DNA of 64,000 nt from Yersinia alsatica (GTDB lineage Bacteria; Pseudomonadota; Gammaproteobacteria; Enterobacterales; Enterobacteriaceae): contig NZ_CABHWW010000033.1 of the NCBI RefSeq assembly GCF_902170305.1, positions 62,001 to 126,000 on the forward strand, written 5' to 3'. Positions 16,922-25,778 of this stretch are shown in pieces. Every line of letters begins with the position of its first letter. The stretch's first letter is position 1. The position numbers and the translations under genes are program-made. Under the pieces are notes generated by a model that ran no database searches, was not told the origin of the DNA, and saw nothing but the letters and a program-made list of their open reading frames with translations.

Positions 16922-17344
16922 ATGGTTAAGGTTATTTTTTGTGCTCACGGTGATTTAGCCGTTTCAATGCTGAACTCCGTCAATATGGTGTATGGCGAAA
17001 CACAGAATATTACTCCGCTGCTATTTAATCGTGGTGAAAATGCCGAGAACTTAGTCGAGAAAATGCAAGATGTGATGGCAAAGAGTGACAATAGTTCTTG
17101 GTTAATTGCAGTGGATTTACAAGGTGGTAGTCCTTATAACGCTGCGGCTCGCCTGGCATTCGGTAACAACCATATTCAGGTCATCAGTGGGTTATCACTG
17201 CCATTGGCGCTAGAAATTGCCGATAACCAACAAACTATGGCGGCGGAAGAACTCACGGATTATTTACTCGACATTGGTACACAGTGCGTGCAGTCATTCC
17301 GACACCAACAATGCAATGAAGAAGAAGAGGCCGACTTTATATGA
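16922..17344 (+). CDS. sorF: PTS mannose/sorbose-family IIA component
   Basis: Cytoplasmic phosphocarrier, 140 residues from ATG 16922 behind a perfect GGAGG. The family motif VIFCAHGDLA places the phosphorylated histidine at residue 9; the LQGGSPYNAA loop near residue 65 is also typical. It accepts phosphate from HPr and passes it to the IIB gene, which starts within its stop codon. The sorF name comes from sor-operon synteny. N-acetylgalactosamine-type systems share the fold but not the SorC and SorE neighbours. Confidence 0.82.
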   Translation: MVKVIFCAHGDLAVSMLNSVNMVYGETQNITPLLFNRGENAENLVEKMQDVMAKSDNSSWLIAVDLQGGSPYNAAARLAFGNNHIQVISGLSLPLALEIADNQQTMAAEELTDYLLDIGTQCVQSFRHQQCNEEEEADFI

Positions 17345-17832
17345 AAATCAATCTGGCAAGAATTGACGACCGGCTGATTCATGGTCAGGTCACCACGGTA
17401 TGGGCGAAAGAAGCCAAAGCCGGACGTATTATCATCTGTAGCGATGAAGTTTATAACGATGAAATCCGAAAAACGTTATTAAAACAAGCTGCGCCACCGG
17501 GAATTAAAGTGAATGTCGTTAATATAGAAAAAGCTGTGGCGGTTTATCACAACCCGAACTATGCCAATGACACTGTATTTTATTTATTTACTAACCCGAC
17601 AGACGTTTTACGCTTGGTCGACCAAGGGGTAAAAATTGATGTCATTAATATTGGCGGCATGGCCTTTAAACAAGGGAAAACGCAATTAACCAAAGCGGTT
17701 TCGGTTGATCAGGACGATATTAATGCTTTTTATGCATTAGGTGAACGTGGCGTTCATTTAGATTTACGGGTAGTCACTTCTGACCCTCAGGTGGATGTGA
17801 TTAAAAAATTACGCGAGCTGGAGTCTAAATAA
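17341..17832 (+). CDS. sorB: PTS mannose/sorbose-family IIB component
   Basis: Cytoplasmic IIB of the SorB family, 163 residues, overlapping IIA by 4 bp. The active-site motif IDDRLIHGQV puts the phosphorylated histidine at residue 14. The NIGGMAFKQGKTQLTKAVSV stretch (about 102-121) is a family hallmark. It transfers phosphate to sugar entering through the IIC/IID pair encoded next. Confidence 0.88.
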   Translation: MKINLARIDDRLIHGQVTTVWAKEAKAGRIIICSDEVYNDEIRKTLLKQAAPPGIKVNVVNIEKAVAVYHNPNYANDTVFYLFTNPTDVLRLVDQGVKIDVINIGGMAFKQGKTQLTKAVSVDQDDINAFYALGERGVHLDLRVVTSDPQVDVIKKLRELESK

Positions 17833-17964
17833 CGACACCTAACTTGATAAATAAATAATAACCCAGGCTTTATTAAACATTTAAATCCGATTACTTAACC
17901 TGGACAGAAAACCATTCTTATCGCGCACAACGTGAGAGGTTTTATATCGTCCAAAGAGGTCACC

Positions 17965-18762
17965 ATGGAAATAAGTTTAGTACAGATAATCTTAATATTT
18001 ATTTTCGCCTGTATTGCCGGTATGGGAAGTGTGCTGGATGAGTTTCAAACTCACCGGCCATTAATCGCCTGTACTATCACCGGGTTGATCCTCGGTGATA
18101 TGACCACTGGCGTTATTCTCGGCGGTACGTTGGAGTTAATCGCCTTGGGCTGGATGAACGTCGGGGCCGCGCAATCCCCAGACTCCGCGCTCGCCAGTAT
18201 TATTTCCACCATTCTGGTCATTGTCGGCCATCAAAATATTGCCACAGGTATTGCCATTGCCCTACCTGTCGCGGCGGCAGGCCAAGTACTGACCGTCTTT
18301 GCCCGTACTATCACCGTCGTTTTCCAACATGCCGCAGATAAGTACGCAGAAAAAGCCAATTTTGCCATGATCGATTTAATGCATGTTTCGGCATTACTGG
18401 TTCAGGCATTGCGGGTAGCCATACCGGTACTGATTGTCTCCATCTTTGTCAGCGCCGATACCGTCAGCCATATGCTCAGTGCCATCCCTACCGTCGTCAC
18501 CCATGGGTTACAAATTGCCGGTGGATTTATCGTGGTCGTCGGTTACGCCATGGTGCTCAACATGATGGGCGTGAAGTACCTGATGCCCTTCTTCTTCCTC
18601 GGTTTTATTGTCGGGGGTTACCTCGGTTTCAGCCTACTCGCCTTCGGTGGCATCGGCCTGATTATTGCCCTGCTGTATATCCAGTTAAACCCGCTTTATC
18701 AGAAACCGGCGGCTCCTGTAGCGCAGGCCAGCCAAGCCAAACTCGATGAATTAGAAGATTAG
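17965..18762 (+). CDS. sorA: PTS mannose/sorbose-family IIC component
   Basis: Membrane channel subunit, 265 residues from ATG 17965 (AAAGAGGT upstream). It has several hydrophobic segments, and the family pattern GTLELIALGWMNVGAAQSPD near residue 55 is intact. It lies 132 bp after IIB, a wider gap than elsewhere in the operon, and 11 bp before IID. IIC and IID together form the translocation path. Confidence 0.88.
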   Translation: MEISLVQIILIFIFACIAGMGSVLDEFQTHRPLIACTITGLILGDMTTGVILGGTLELIALGWMNVGAAQSPDSALASIISTILVIVGHQNIATGIAIALPVAAAGQVLTVFARTITVVFQHAADKYAEKANFAMIDLMHVSALLVQALRVAIPVLIVSIFVSADTVSHMLSAIPTVVTHGLQIAGGFIVVVGYAMVLNMMGVKYLMPFFFLGFIVGGYLGFSLLAFGGIGLIIALLYIQLNPLYQKPAAPVAQASQAKLDELED

Positions 18763-18773
18763 GAGACGCCGAA

Positions 18774-19604
18774 ATGACCAAATTAAACAAACAATTAACC
18801 CGGTCTGATCTGTTTAAAATGTTTTTACGCAGTAACTTGCAGCAGGCCTCTTTTAACTATGAACGTATCCATGGCCTTGGTTTCTGCTATGACATGGTGC
18901 CAGCAATTAAGCGCTTATATCCGCTGAAAGAAGATCAAATTGCCGCCTTAAAACGTCATTTAGTGTTCTTCAACACCACCCCTGCCGTTTGTGGCCCGGT
19001 TATCGGTGTGACGGCGGCGATGGAAGAGGCGCGCGCCAATGGCGCTGATATTGATGAAGGGGCGATCAATAGCCTGAAAGTCGGGCTGATGGGGCCACTG
19101 GCTGGGGTCGGTGATCCGCTAATTTGGGGAACCTTGCGCCCAATCACCGCCGCCTTGGGCGCATCGCTGGCACTGAATGGCAATGTGCTGGGGCCGATTC
19201 TATTCTTCCTGTCATTTAACTCTGTCCGTCTGGCGCTGAAATGGTTCGGCCTGCAATACGGTTTCGTTAAAGGGATCAATATCGTCAAAGATCTTGGCGG
19301 TAACTTACTGCAAAAACTGACCGAAGGCGCTTCGATTCTGGGCTTGTTTATCATGGGGGTTTTGGTCACCAAATGGACCAGCATCAATGTGCCGCTGGTG
19401 ATATCAAAAACACCGGGCCACGACGGTGCCACCGTGACGATGACGGTACAAAACATTCTTGATCAACTGTGCCCCGGCCTACTGGCACTGGGATTAACCC
19501 TGCTAATGATGCGCTTGCTCAAGCGAAAAATTAATCCTATCTGGCTCATTTTCTCCCTGTTTGGCCTCGGAATTGTAGGCTCATGGCTTGGCATTCTGGC
19601 TTGA
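18774..19604 (+). CDS. sorM: PTS mannose/sorbose-family IID component
   Basis: Membrane subunit unique to the mannose PTS superfamily, 276 residues. Visible family features are LRSNLQQASFNYERIHGLGFCYDM near the N-terminus (about 18-41), NTTPAVCGPVIGV (about 65-77) and a GVGDPLIWGTLRP loop (about 113-125). Its stop codon sits in the loop of a small terminator, which may reduce transcription into sorE. Confidence 0.88.
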   Translation: MTKLNKQLTRSDLFKMFLRSNLQQASFNYERIHGLGFCYDMVPAIKRLYPLKEDQIAALKRHLVFFNTTPAVCGPVIGVTAAMEEARANGADIDEGAINSLKVGLMGPLAGVGDPLIWGTLRPITAALGASLALNGNVLGPILFFLSFNSVRLALKWFGLQYGFVKGINIVKDLGGNLLQKLTEGASILGLFIMGVLVTKWTSINVPLVISKTPGHDGATVTMTVQNILDQLCPGLLALGLTLLMMRLLKRKINPIWLIFSLFGLGIVGSWLGILA

Positions 19605-19626
19605 TTTAATGCCAGGGAGTTTTTTT
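19596..19626 (+). terminator. Intra-operon terminator between the IID gene and sorE
   Basis: CTGGC (19596-19600) pairs with GCCAG (19611-19615), extended by T-G pairs, followed by GGAG and seven T. The IID stop codon lies in the loop. Confidence 0.6.
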
Positions 19627-19673
19627 ATTCGACCGGCTGTTTTTATATTTAAAAAATATTGAGGTGGTTCCGC

Positions 19674-20924
19674 ATGAAAACTAAAGCACTACGTTTATAT
19701 GGCAAAAATGACCTGCGTCTGGAAAGTTTCACCTTACCGGAAATAGGCGACGATGAAATTCTGGCAACCGTCGTGACTGACAGTATTTGCCTCTCTTCAT
19801 GGAAAGAAGCCAATCTGGGGGCGGAACATAAAAAAGTGCCCGATAATGTGGCGGAGAATCCCATTATTATTGGTCATGAATTTTGCGGCGATATCCTGCA
19901 AGTGGGTAAGAAATGGCAGCATAAATTTAAACCCGGTAGCCGTTATGTGATTCAGGCCAATTTGCAATTACCTGACCGCCCTGACTGCCCCGGATATTCT
20001 TTCCCTTATGTCGGGGGAGAAGCCACCCATGTGGTTATTCCTAACGAAGTGATGGAGCAAGACTGTTTGCTGCCATATGAAGGTGAAAGCTATTTCGAAG
20101 GATCGCTGGTAGAACCGCTTTCTTGTGTTATCGGCGCATTTAATGCCAACTACCATCTGGTTCCTGGCACTTATCAACACAAAATGGGTATCAAGCCCGG
20201 CGGTCATGTATTAATCCTTGGCGGTACCGGCCCGATGGGATTATTAGCCATTGATTATGCTCTGCATGGGCCAGTTAATCCGCAATTGTTGGTCATTACC
20301 GATCGTCACCAACAGAAACTGGATTATGCTGCACGCCTCTATCCAAGCGAGCCGCACACCCAGGTACATTATCTTAATACCAAACAAACTGACGATCAGT
20401 TTGAACGTTTAATGGCACTGACTGAGGGCAAGGGTTATGACGATATCTTTGTTTTTGTGCCTTCCGCGGAATTAGTGACATTGGCTTCAAGCCTATTAGC
20501 ACCAGATGGCTGTTTTAACTTCTTTGCTGGCCCGCAGGATAAGAATTTTATGGCGTCGGTTAATTTCTACGATATCCATTATTCGTTCACCCATTATGTC
20601 GGCACCTCCGGAGGAAATACTGACGATATGCGTGAAGCAGTGAAGTTAATTGAAGAAAAGAAAGTGAATGCCGGGAAAGTGGTCTCTCATATTTTAGGAC
20701 TGAATGATGCAGCAGCAACCACATTGAATTTGCCGCAAATTATCGGTGGTAAAAAGTTGGTTTATACCGGGAAAAATATACCGCTGACCTCCTTAAGTGA
20801 GTTAATGGAGCAACCACAAGATTTGCCGTTATTGCTGGAACTGCAAACGATCTTGCGTAAAACCGACGGATTGTGGTCAAAAGAAGCGGAAGATTATGTT
20901 TTGACCCACGCCGAAGAGATTTAA
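19674..20924 (+). CDS. sorE: L-sorbose-1-phosphate reductase
   Basis: Zinc-type alcohol dehydrogenase superfamily member, 416 residues from ATG 19674 with GAGG 9 nt upstream. A GHEFCGD motif lies near residue 67 and the Rossmann motif LGGTGPMG near 183-190. SorE reduces L-sorbose-1-P to D-glucitol-6-P. It ends the operon before a strong hairpin. The usual next enzyme, D-glucitol-6-P dehydrogenase (SorD), is not in the window; a srlD product elsewhere could supply it. Confidence 0.82.
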   Translation: MKTKALRLYGKNDLRLESFTLPEIGDDEILATVVTDSICLSSWKEANLGAEHKKVPDNVAENPIIIGHEFCGDILQVGKKWQHKFKPGSRYVIQANLQLPDRPDCPGYSFPYVGGEATHVVIPNEVMEQDCLLPYEGESYFEGSLVEPLSCVIGAFNANYHLVPGTYQHKMGIKPGGHVLILGGTGPMGLLAIDYALHGPVNPQLLVITDRHQQKLDYAARLYPSEPHTQVHYLNTKQTDDQFERLMALTEGKGYDDIFVFVPSAELVTLASSLLAPDGCFNFFAGPQDKNFMASVNFYDIHYSFTHYVGTSGGNTDDMREAVKLIEEKKVNAGKVVSHILGLNDAAATTLNLPQIIGGKKLVYTGKNIPLTSLSELMEQPQDLPLLLELQTILRKTDGLWSKEAEDYVLTHAEEI

Positions 20925-20955
20925 TGATTCACGGCGTCGATAACCTTATGAATCT

Positions 20956-20992
20956 CACCGGCGAAGATGCCCATCTCGCCGGTGATTTTATT
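20956..20992 (+). terminator. Terminator of the sorbose operon
   Basis: CACCGGCGA (20956-20964) pairs perfectly with TCGCCGGTG (20976-20984), followed by ATTTTATT. The remaining DNA up to 21220 has no gene; an overlapping short frame there is unsupported. Confidence 0.7.
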
Positions 20993-21220
20993 GATCAGAT
21001 GCGAGCAAGTGATTCATCACTATTGGCAGCGCACAAAAATTCACAACTCTGTGTGAAAGGTTATTTTTACTGACTTTGATTATTTATTTTAAATTTCAAT
21101 AAATTAAGTTCAAATCCTCTTTTTTCCCCGTTATAAAGTTTGTGATATCAGTCATCTCAATGTTAAGCACAAAACCTAACAATAGAGTCAATTAAATACG
21201 CTGTTGCAGGAGAGGTTGAG

Positions 21221-22489
21221 ATGTCTATCCAACTTGGCGTGATTGCCGATGACTTTACTGGCGCTACCGACATCGCCAGTTTCATGTCAGATAACGGCTG
21301 GAAAGTGGTACAAATTATCGGTGAACCGTCAATTGATGCGGTATGCCCCGCTGATGTAGATGCTGTAGTTATCTCATTGAAAAGTCGGTCTATTCCGGTT
21401 GAAATCGCCGTAAAACAGTCACTAGCCTGTTTGCGGTGGTTAAAAGAAACGGCGCAAGCACGGCAGATTTATTTTAAATATTGTTCCACTTTTGATTCCA
21501 CAGCAGCAGGCAATATCGGCCAGGTCAGTGATGCGCTGATGGCGGCATGTGGAGCCCAGCAAGTCGTGCATTGCCCGGCACTGCCACAGAATTTTCGCAC
21601 AGTTATTCATGCTCATCTGTTTGTGAATGGCCGACTATTGAATCAGTCTGGAATGGAAAACCACCCGATTAATCCAATGCGTGATGCTAATTTATGTCAG
21701 GTATTGGCACCGCAAGTGAAAGGCTATGTCGGATCACTCAATTTGGCCGTGATCCAACAAGGTGCCGCGGCGATCACTCAGCGACTCGCTGTGCTGGCTG
21801 GGCAAGGGATAAACCATGTTATCGCCGACACACTGACCGTTCACGATCTAGACCATCTGGCGCAAGCATTAGTGCAACAGCCACTGCTTGCCGGTGGTTC
21901 CGGTTTAGCAGGTTCGCTGGCGAAATACTTGCCTTCACAAACCACAGCCGCAGCGCGCGCCCTCACTTTCCCCACCCAGAAAAAAGCCGTGGTGCTTTCC
22001 GGTAGTTGCTCAGTGATGACCAATCGGCAGGTCGCGAATTACCGCCAGTTTGCCGCACATTTTGCACTGGATGTTGAGCGCTGCATTGCGGCAGACCCGG
22101 CTTATATCCGTCAAATTGCCGACTGGGTCGAACAGCACCTTGCCGACAGCTTTGCACCATTGGTTTCTGCCACCCAACCGCCAGCAGAAATTTCAGTCAT
22201 CCAGCAACAATATGGCGAACAACGCGCCAGTCTGGCCGTCGAAGAGACCTTTGCCCAGCTCACTCGCCAGTTACTGGAGCGCAGTGTCAATATCTTCATC
22301 GTGGCTGGCGGAGAAACCTCCGGCACCGTGGTAAACCAGCTTGGAGTGAATATATTGGAGATCGGCAAATCGATAGCGCCGGGGGTGCCATGGGTGCGAG
22401 ATGCACAACTCGGGCTGATGATGGCACTTAAATCTGGCAACTTTGGTAATGAAGACTTTTTCTGTCTGGCGCAGGAGTATTCCGCATGA
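21221..22489 (+). CDS. otnK: 3-oxo-tetronate kinase (DUF1537 four-carbon acid sugar kinase)
   Basis: Kinase of the former DUF1537 family, which phosphorylates 3-oxo-tetronate at O-4. The 422 residues include the N-terminal signature GVIADDFTGATDIASF (6-21), KYCSTFDSTAAGNIG (about 84-98), GGSGLAG (about 226) and the C-terminal VAGGETSGTVV (about 363) nucleotide-binding motif. ATG follows GGAGAGG. It overlaps otnC by 4 bp. OtnK, OtnC and OtnI together convert a 2-oxo-tetronate to dihydroxyacetone phosphate. Confidence 0.88.
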   Translation: MSIQLGVIADDFTGATDIASFMSDNGWKVVQIIGEPSIDAVCPADVDAVVISLKSRSIPVEIAVKQSLACLRWLKETAQARQIYFKYCSTFDSTAAGNIGQVSDALMAACGAQQVVHCPALPQNFRTVIHAHLFVNGRLLNQSGMENHPINPMRDANLCQVLAPQVKGYVGSLNLAVIQQGAAAITQRLAVLAGQGINHVIADTLTVHDLDHLAQALVQQPLLAGGSGLAGSLAKYLPSQTTAAARALTFPTQKKAVVLSGSCSVMTNRQVANYRQFAAHFALDVERCIAADPAYIRQIADWVEQHLADSFAPLVSATQPPAEISVIQQQYGEQRASLAVEETFAQLTRQLLERSVNIFIVAGGETSGTVVNQLGVNILEIGKSIAPGVPWVRDAQLGLMMALKSGNFGNEDFFCLAQEYSA

Positions 22490-23145
22490 ACACAATGCCA
22501 CTATCTGAACAACAACTGCGCGACGATTTGGTGAACTATGGCCGCTCGCTGTTTCAGCGCGGATTGAGCAGCGGCGGCTCTGGCAATATCAGTGCGAAGT
22601 TGCCCGACGGCGGTTTTTTGGTAACACCAACCAACTCTTGCCTGGGTGAACTGGATAGCCAGACCTTAAGTAAACTGGATGCCGAAGGTCATTATCTCAG
22701 CGGTGATAAACCGTCCAAAGAGGTGCCAATGCACTTGGCGATGTATCAATCGCGGCCACAGTGTGGCGCGGTAGTCCATCTTCATTCTCCTTATCTGACG
22801 GCGCTCTCATGCCTGACAGATATTGACCAAACGAATTGTTTGCCGTCAATTACACCATACTATGTTATGCGTATCGGCCAGCTTCCTTTATTGCCTTATA
22901 TGAAACCGGGCGATCCGGCCATTGCGAGTGCATTGGCGGAGTCCGCGCTGAGCCACAACGCCGCACTGCTCGCCAATCACGGCCCAGTGGTCAGCGGCTC
23001 GACCCTGCGCGAAGCTGTATTTAATGCCGAAGAACTTGAAGATACGGCCCGGCTGTATTTTCTGTTGAAACCTTATGCTTACACCCAACTCAGCGCATCA
23101 GATATCGATGAGTTACGTCAGGTGTATCGCAATAAAATTGGGTGA
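22486..23145 (+). CDS. otnC: 3-oxo-tetronate 4-phosphate decarboxylase (class II aldolase family)
   Basis: Class II aldolase/adducin-fold enzyme, 219 residues. Metal-binding histidines are visible in VVHLHSPY (near 91-98) and further on in ANHGPVVSG (about 165-173); SGGSGNISAKLPDG near the N-terminus is typical. It decarboxylates 3-oxo-tetronate-4-P to DHAP and CO2. It overlaps the kinase upstream by 4 bp, and its stop codon overlaps a possible GTG start of the regulator. Confidence 0.85.
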   Translation: MNTMPLSEQQLRDDLVNYGRSLFQRGLSSGGSGNISAKLPDGGFLVTPTNSCLGELDSQTLSKLDAEGHYLSGDKPSKEVPMHLAMYQSRPQCGAVVHLHSPYLTALSCLTDIDQTNCLPSITPYYVMRIGQLPLLPYMKPGDPAIASALAESALSHNAALLANHGPVVSGSTLREAVFNAEELEDTARLYFLLKPYAYTQLSASDIDELRQVYRNKIG

Positions 23146-23150
23146 ACGCC

Positions 23151-23960
23151 ATGCTCCCTGAACAGCGTCGTGATTTTATCTATCGCTATGTGCATGAACA
23201 GAATGTCGCGTCGTTTAAAGATCTTGCCGACATCATGAATGTATCGCACATGACTGTGCGCCGAGATATTCAGGTGCTGGAGGCCGAGGGCAAGGTGGTG
23301 GCGATTAATGGCGGCGTCAAACTGAATAACATGCTGAAGCTGGAGCTGGCCTACAGCGAAAAAGCCTCGCTGAATCATGGGTTAAAGCAAAACATCGGCG
23401 CGTTGGCTGCAATGCTAATCGAACCGGGACAGACGCTGTATTTGGATGCTGGCACTACCCTGTTTGAAGTCGCTAAAGCCATTGCTGCCAGTAACTGCTT
23501 TAATCTGACCGTGGTGACCAATGACTTCACTATCAGCAGTTATTTAATGGATATGCCGCATATTGCGCTGTATCACACCGGAGGACTGGTCGATCGCCGC
23601 AATCGCTCTTGTCTGGGTAATAGTGCTGCCAATTTCTTTAATGCAATCAACATTGATGTTGCGTTTCTGAGCAGCAGTTCATGGGAGTTGGAGCGCGGAA
23701 TGTCAACGCCGAGTGAAGGTAAAGCGATGGTCAAAGCGGCGGTCATGCGGGCCTCCCGGCGCAACATACTGGTATCGGACAGCAGTAAGTATGGCAAGTA
23801 CGGCATGTTCCATATCTGCAACTTGCAGCAGTTGAGCGACATTATTTCTGATGTGCATCTGCCGTCTGACGCGCAACAGCAGATTGGTGAGCTCGGGGTA
23901 AGGTTGCATCTGGTTAATACAGAAGTGAGGACATCATGCTCAAATTCGCAGCCAACCTAA
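23151..23960 (+). CDS. DeoR-family transcriptional regulator
   Basis: DeoR/GlpR-type repressor, 269 residues from ATG 23151; a GTG at 23142 would add three residues. The N-terminal winged helix-turn-helix (FKDLADIMNVSHMTVRRDIQ, about 21-40) is followed by the sugar-phosphate-sensing domain with LDAGTTLFEVA (about 98-108). It lies inside the acid-sugar operon, overlapping otnI by 25 bp, so it is co-expressed with its probable targets. The effector is unknown. Confidence 0.88.
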   Translation: MLPEQRRDFIYRYVHEQNVASFKDLADIMNVSHMTVRRDIQVLEAEGKVVAINGGVKLNNMLKLELAYSEKASLNHGLKQNIGALAAMLIEPGQTLYLDAGTTLFEVAKAIAASNCFNLTVVTNDFTISSYLMDMPHIALYHTGGLVDRRNRSCLGNSAANFFNAINIDVAFLSSSSWELERGMSTPSEGKAMVKAAVMRASRRNILVSDSSKYGKYGMFHICNLQQLSDIISDVHLPSDAQQQIGELGVRLHLVNTEVRTSCSNSQPT

Positions 23961-24721
23961 GCTGGCTATTTAACGAAGTTCCGCTGATTGAGCGCTTCAG
24001 TCAAGCTGCCGCCGCCGGATTTCAGGGTACAGAGTGTCTGTTTCCCTATCAGGAGCCGATTGATAGTTTAGTCAGCGCTCAGCGCAACAGCGGCCTGCCG
24101 GTGGTACTGATTAATGCGCCGCCGGGAAGGTGGGATCAAGGTGAGCGAGGACTGGCCTCATTGCCCAAACGTGAAGAAGAGTTCAGGCAAAGTCTGCAAC
24201 AAGCTCGGGAATATGCACTGGCATTAGGATGTAAACAGATACATATAATGGCCGGAAACAGAAATAGCAGCATCACCGAACAACAACAATACGATATTCT
24301 AGTAAAAAGACTACGTTATGCAGCAGATTATTTATTAGCGGACAACATCAGGGTTCTCATCGAACCATTAAATACTGAAGATATGCCCGGTTATTTCATT
24401 TCAACATTTACGCGGGCAATACAATTAATTAAAGAGTGTAACAAAGAAAATATCTTTCTCCAGTTCGACATTTATCATTGTCAGAAAATTCAAGGGAATA
24501 TTTCGCGTAGTCTGCAACATTACTGGCCATTAATTTCACATTTACAAATTGCCTCGGTGCCCAATAGAAACGAACCCGATGGCGGAGAAATAAATTACCC
24601 ATGGCTATTTAATTATCTGGCGTCGCATCATTATTCGGGGTGGATTGGCTGTGAATATCAGCCACAAACTACCACGCGAGAAGGATTAGATTGGTTTACT
24701 CATTATAAAACAATTAATTAA
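23936..24721 (+). CDS. otnI: 2-oxo-tetronate isomerase (hydroxypyruvate isomerase-like)
   Basis: TIM-barrel isomerase of the Hyi/OtnI family, 261 residues, ATG after GAGG. The opening KFAANLSWLFNEVPLIERF is characteristic of Hyi/OtnI. Metal-ligand positions appear in LIEPLNTED (about 141), FDIYHCQ (about 178) and GCEYQP (near 242). OtnI converts 2-oxo-tetronate to 3-oxo-tetronate for OtnK. Synteny favours OtnI over hydroxypyruvate isomerase. Confidence 0.85.
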   Translation: MLKFAANLSWLFNEVPLIERFSQAAAAGFQGTECLFPYQEPIDSLVSAQRNSGLPVVLINAPPGRWDQGERGLASLPKREEEFRQSLQQAREYALALGCKQIHIMAGNRNSSITEQQQYDILVKRLRYAADYLLADNIRVLIEPLNTEDMPGYFISTFTRAIQLIKECNKENIFLQFDIYHCQKIQGNISRSLQHYWPLISHLQIASVPNRNEPDGGEINYPWLFNYLASHHYSGWIGCEYQPQTTTREGLDWFTHYKTIN

Positions 24722-24774
24722 TAACCTACGCCCAAAATATCTCTGTATGGCGGGTCATATTTAGGAATTCAATT

Positions 24775-25587
24775 ATGTCTAATCACGTTATTATTTCGCT
24801 AGCACCAGTAGCCGCAGATTCGACCCGAGTAGAGCCCGCAGAGGTAGCGCAGGATATTTTAGCCTGTGCCAATGCTGGTGCCGCCGTCGTTCATCTTCAT
24901 GTTCGTGATCGGCACGGCAAGCTCACCCCGGATGTCAGTGATTTTGCTGCCACCATCGCGCCGGTTCTCAGTCAGACCGAGATGATCGTTCAGGCCTCAA
25001 CTGGGGGCGTCTCCACAATGAACATTGAGCAGCGCTGCGCACCACTGCAATGCAAAGGTGTTGGCATGGCCTCACTTAACGTCGGCTCAGTGAATCTGGG
25101 TGACAGTGTTTATCTCAACCCGACGCCAGACGTGGAGTATTGTTCGCGCCTGATTGTAGAGAAAAATATCATTCCTGAATTTGAAGTATTTGAAATCGGG
25201 ATGATTAATAACATTCTTCTGCTGCAGGAGAAAATAAAATTCAAACAACCGCTGCTGTTTAATATTGTATTGGGTCATCGCGGTTCCACCCCCGCGACCA
25301 TTGATGCATTAATTGCTATGCGGCAATTTATTCCCCGCGACGCATTATGGGCAATTACGCATTTTGGCCGTCGTGACTTTTCATTGATTGCTGCTGCAGT
25401 AGGTATGGGGGCCGCAGAGGTCAGAATTGGTTTTGAAGACAGTCGATATATTAATGCCACTGATACCGTGGAATCTAATCTGCCATTGGTGAAAAAATTG
25501 GCCAACATTATTACCAGCATGGATAAACAGGTCGCTACACCTGAGCAGGCGAGAAAAATGCTGAATATCGATATTAACAATCGCTAA
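24775..25587 (+). CDS. Beta-keto acid cleavage enzyme (BKACE, DUF849 family)
   Basis: Zinc-dependent enzyme of the family typified by 3-keto-5-aminohexanoate cleavage enzyme, which condenses a beta-keto acid with acetyl-CoA to give acetoacetate and a new acyl-CoA. The 270 residues carry the metal motif VVHLHVRDRHG (His about 40 and 42) and the C-terminal EVRIGFEDS (Glu near 217-224). AGGA lies 8 nt before ATG. It is 53 bp after otnI in the same direction. BKACE genes are not a standard part of otn clusters, so the substrate here is uncertain. Confidence 0.82.
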   Translation: MSNHVIISLAPVAADSTRVEPAEVAQDILACANAGAAVVHLHVRDRHGKLTPDVSDFAATIAPVLSQTEMIVQASTGGVSTMNIEQRCAPLQCKGVGMASLNVGSVNLGDSVYLNPTPDVEYCSRLIVEKNIIPEFEVFEIGMINNILLLQEKIKFKQPLLFNIVLGHRGSTPATIDALIAMRQFIPRDALWAITHFGRRDFSLIAAAVGMGAAEVRIGFEDSRYINATDTVESNLPLVKKLANIITSMDKQVATPEQARKMLNIDINNR

Positions 25588-25609
25588 TTTAATTATCTAT
25601 TTACCCTAC

Positions 25610-25735
25610 TATACCAAAATAATTCGAGTTTCAGGAAGGCGGCAAGCGAGATAGTCCCGACGAGCTTACTGTAGTAAGTGATTCGGGTTATTGAATGTAG
25701 CCAACGCACATGCAACTTGAAGTATGACGGGTATA
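25610..25735. repeat. ERIC element, full length (126 bp)
   Basis: Starts TATACCAAAATAATTCGAGT and ends with the ATGACGGGTATA terminus, with GAGCTTACTGTAGTAAGTGA in the middle: the known ERIC architecture and length. It sits between the BKACE and transporter genes, so if they form one operon the repeat is within the transcript, where ERIC hairpins can alter mRNA stability. Confidence 0.9.
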
Positions 25736-25742
25736 TTTAATA

Positions 25743-25765
25743 TGTCGCATTCTGATTATGCGACA
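25743..25765. promoter_or_regulatory. Perfect inverted repeat ahead of the transporter gene
   Basis: TGTCGCAT (25743-25750) and ATGCGACA (25758-25765) separated by 7 bp, directly before the ribosome-binding site. It could be an operator or an RNA hairpin masking the start region; no T-run follows. Confidence 0.45.
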
Positions 25766-25778
25766 AGTGAGGTTTATT

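Noticed and set aside
20873-21073. Short plus-strand frame overlapping the sorE end
   Set aside because: Begins inside sorE in another frame and runs through the operon terminator hairpin.
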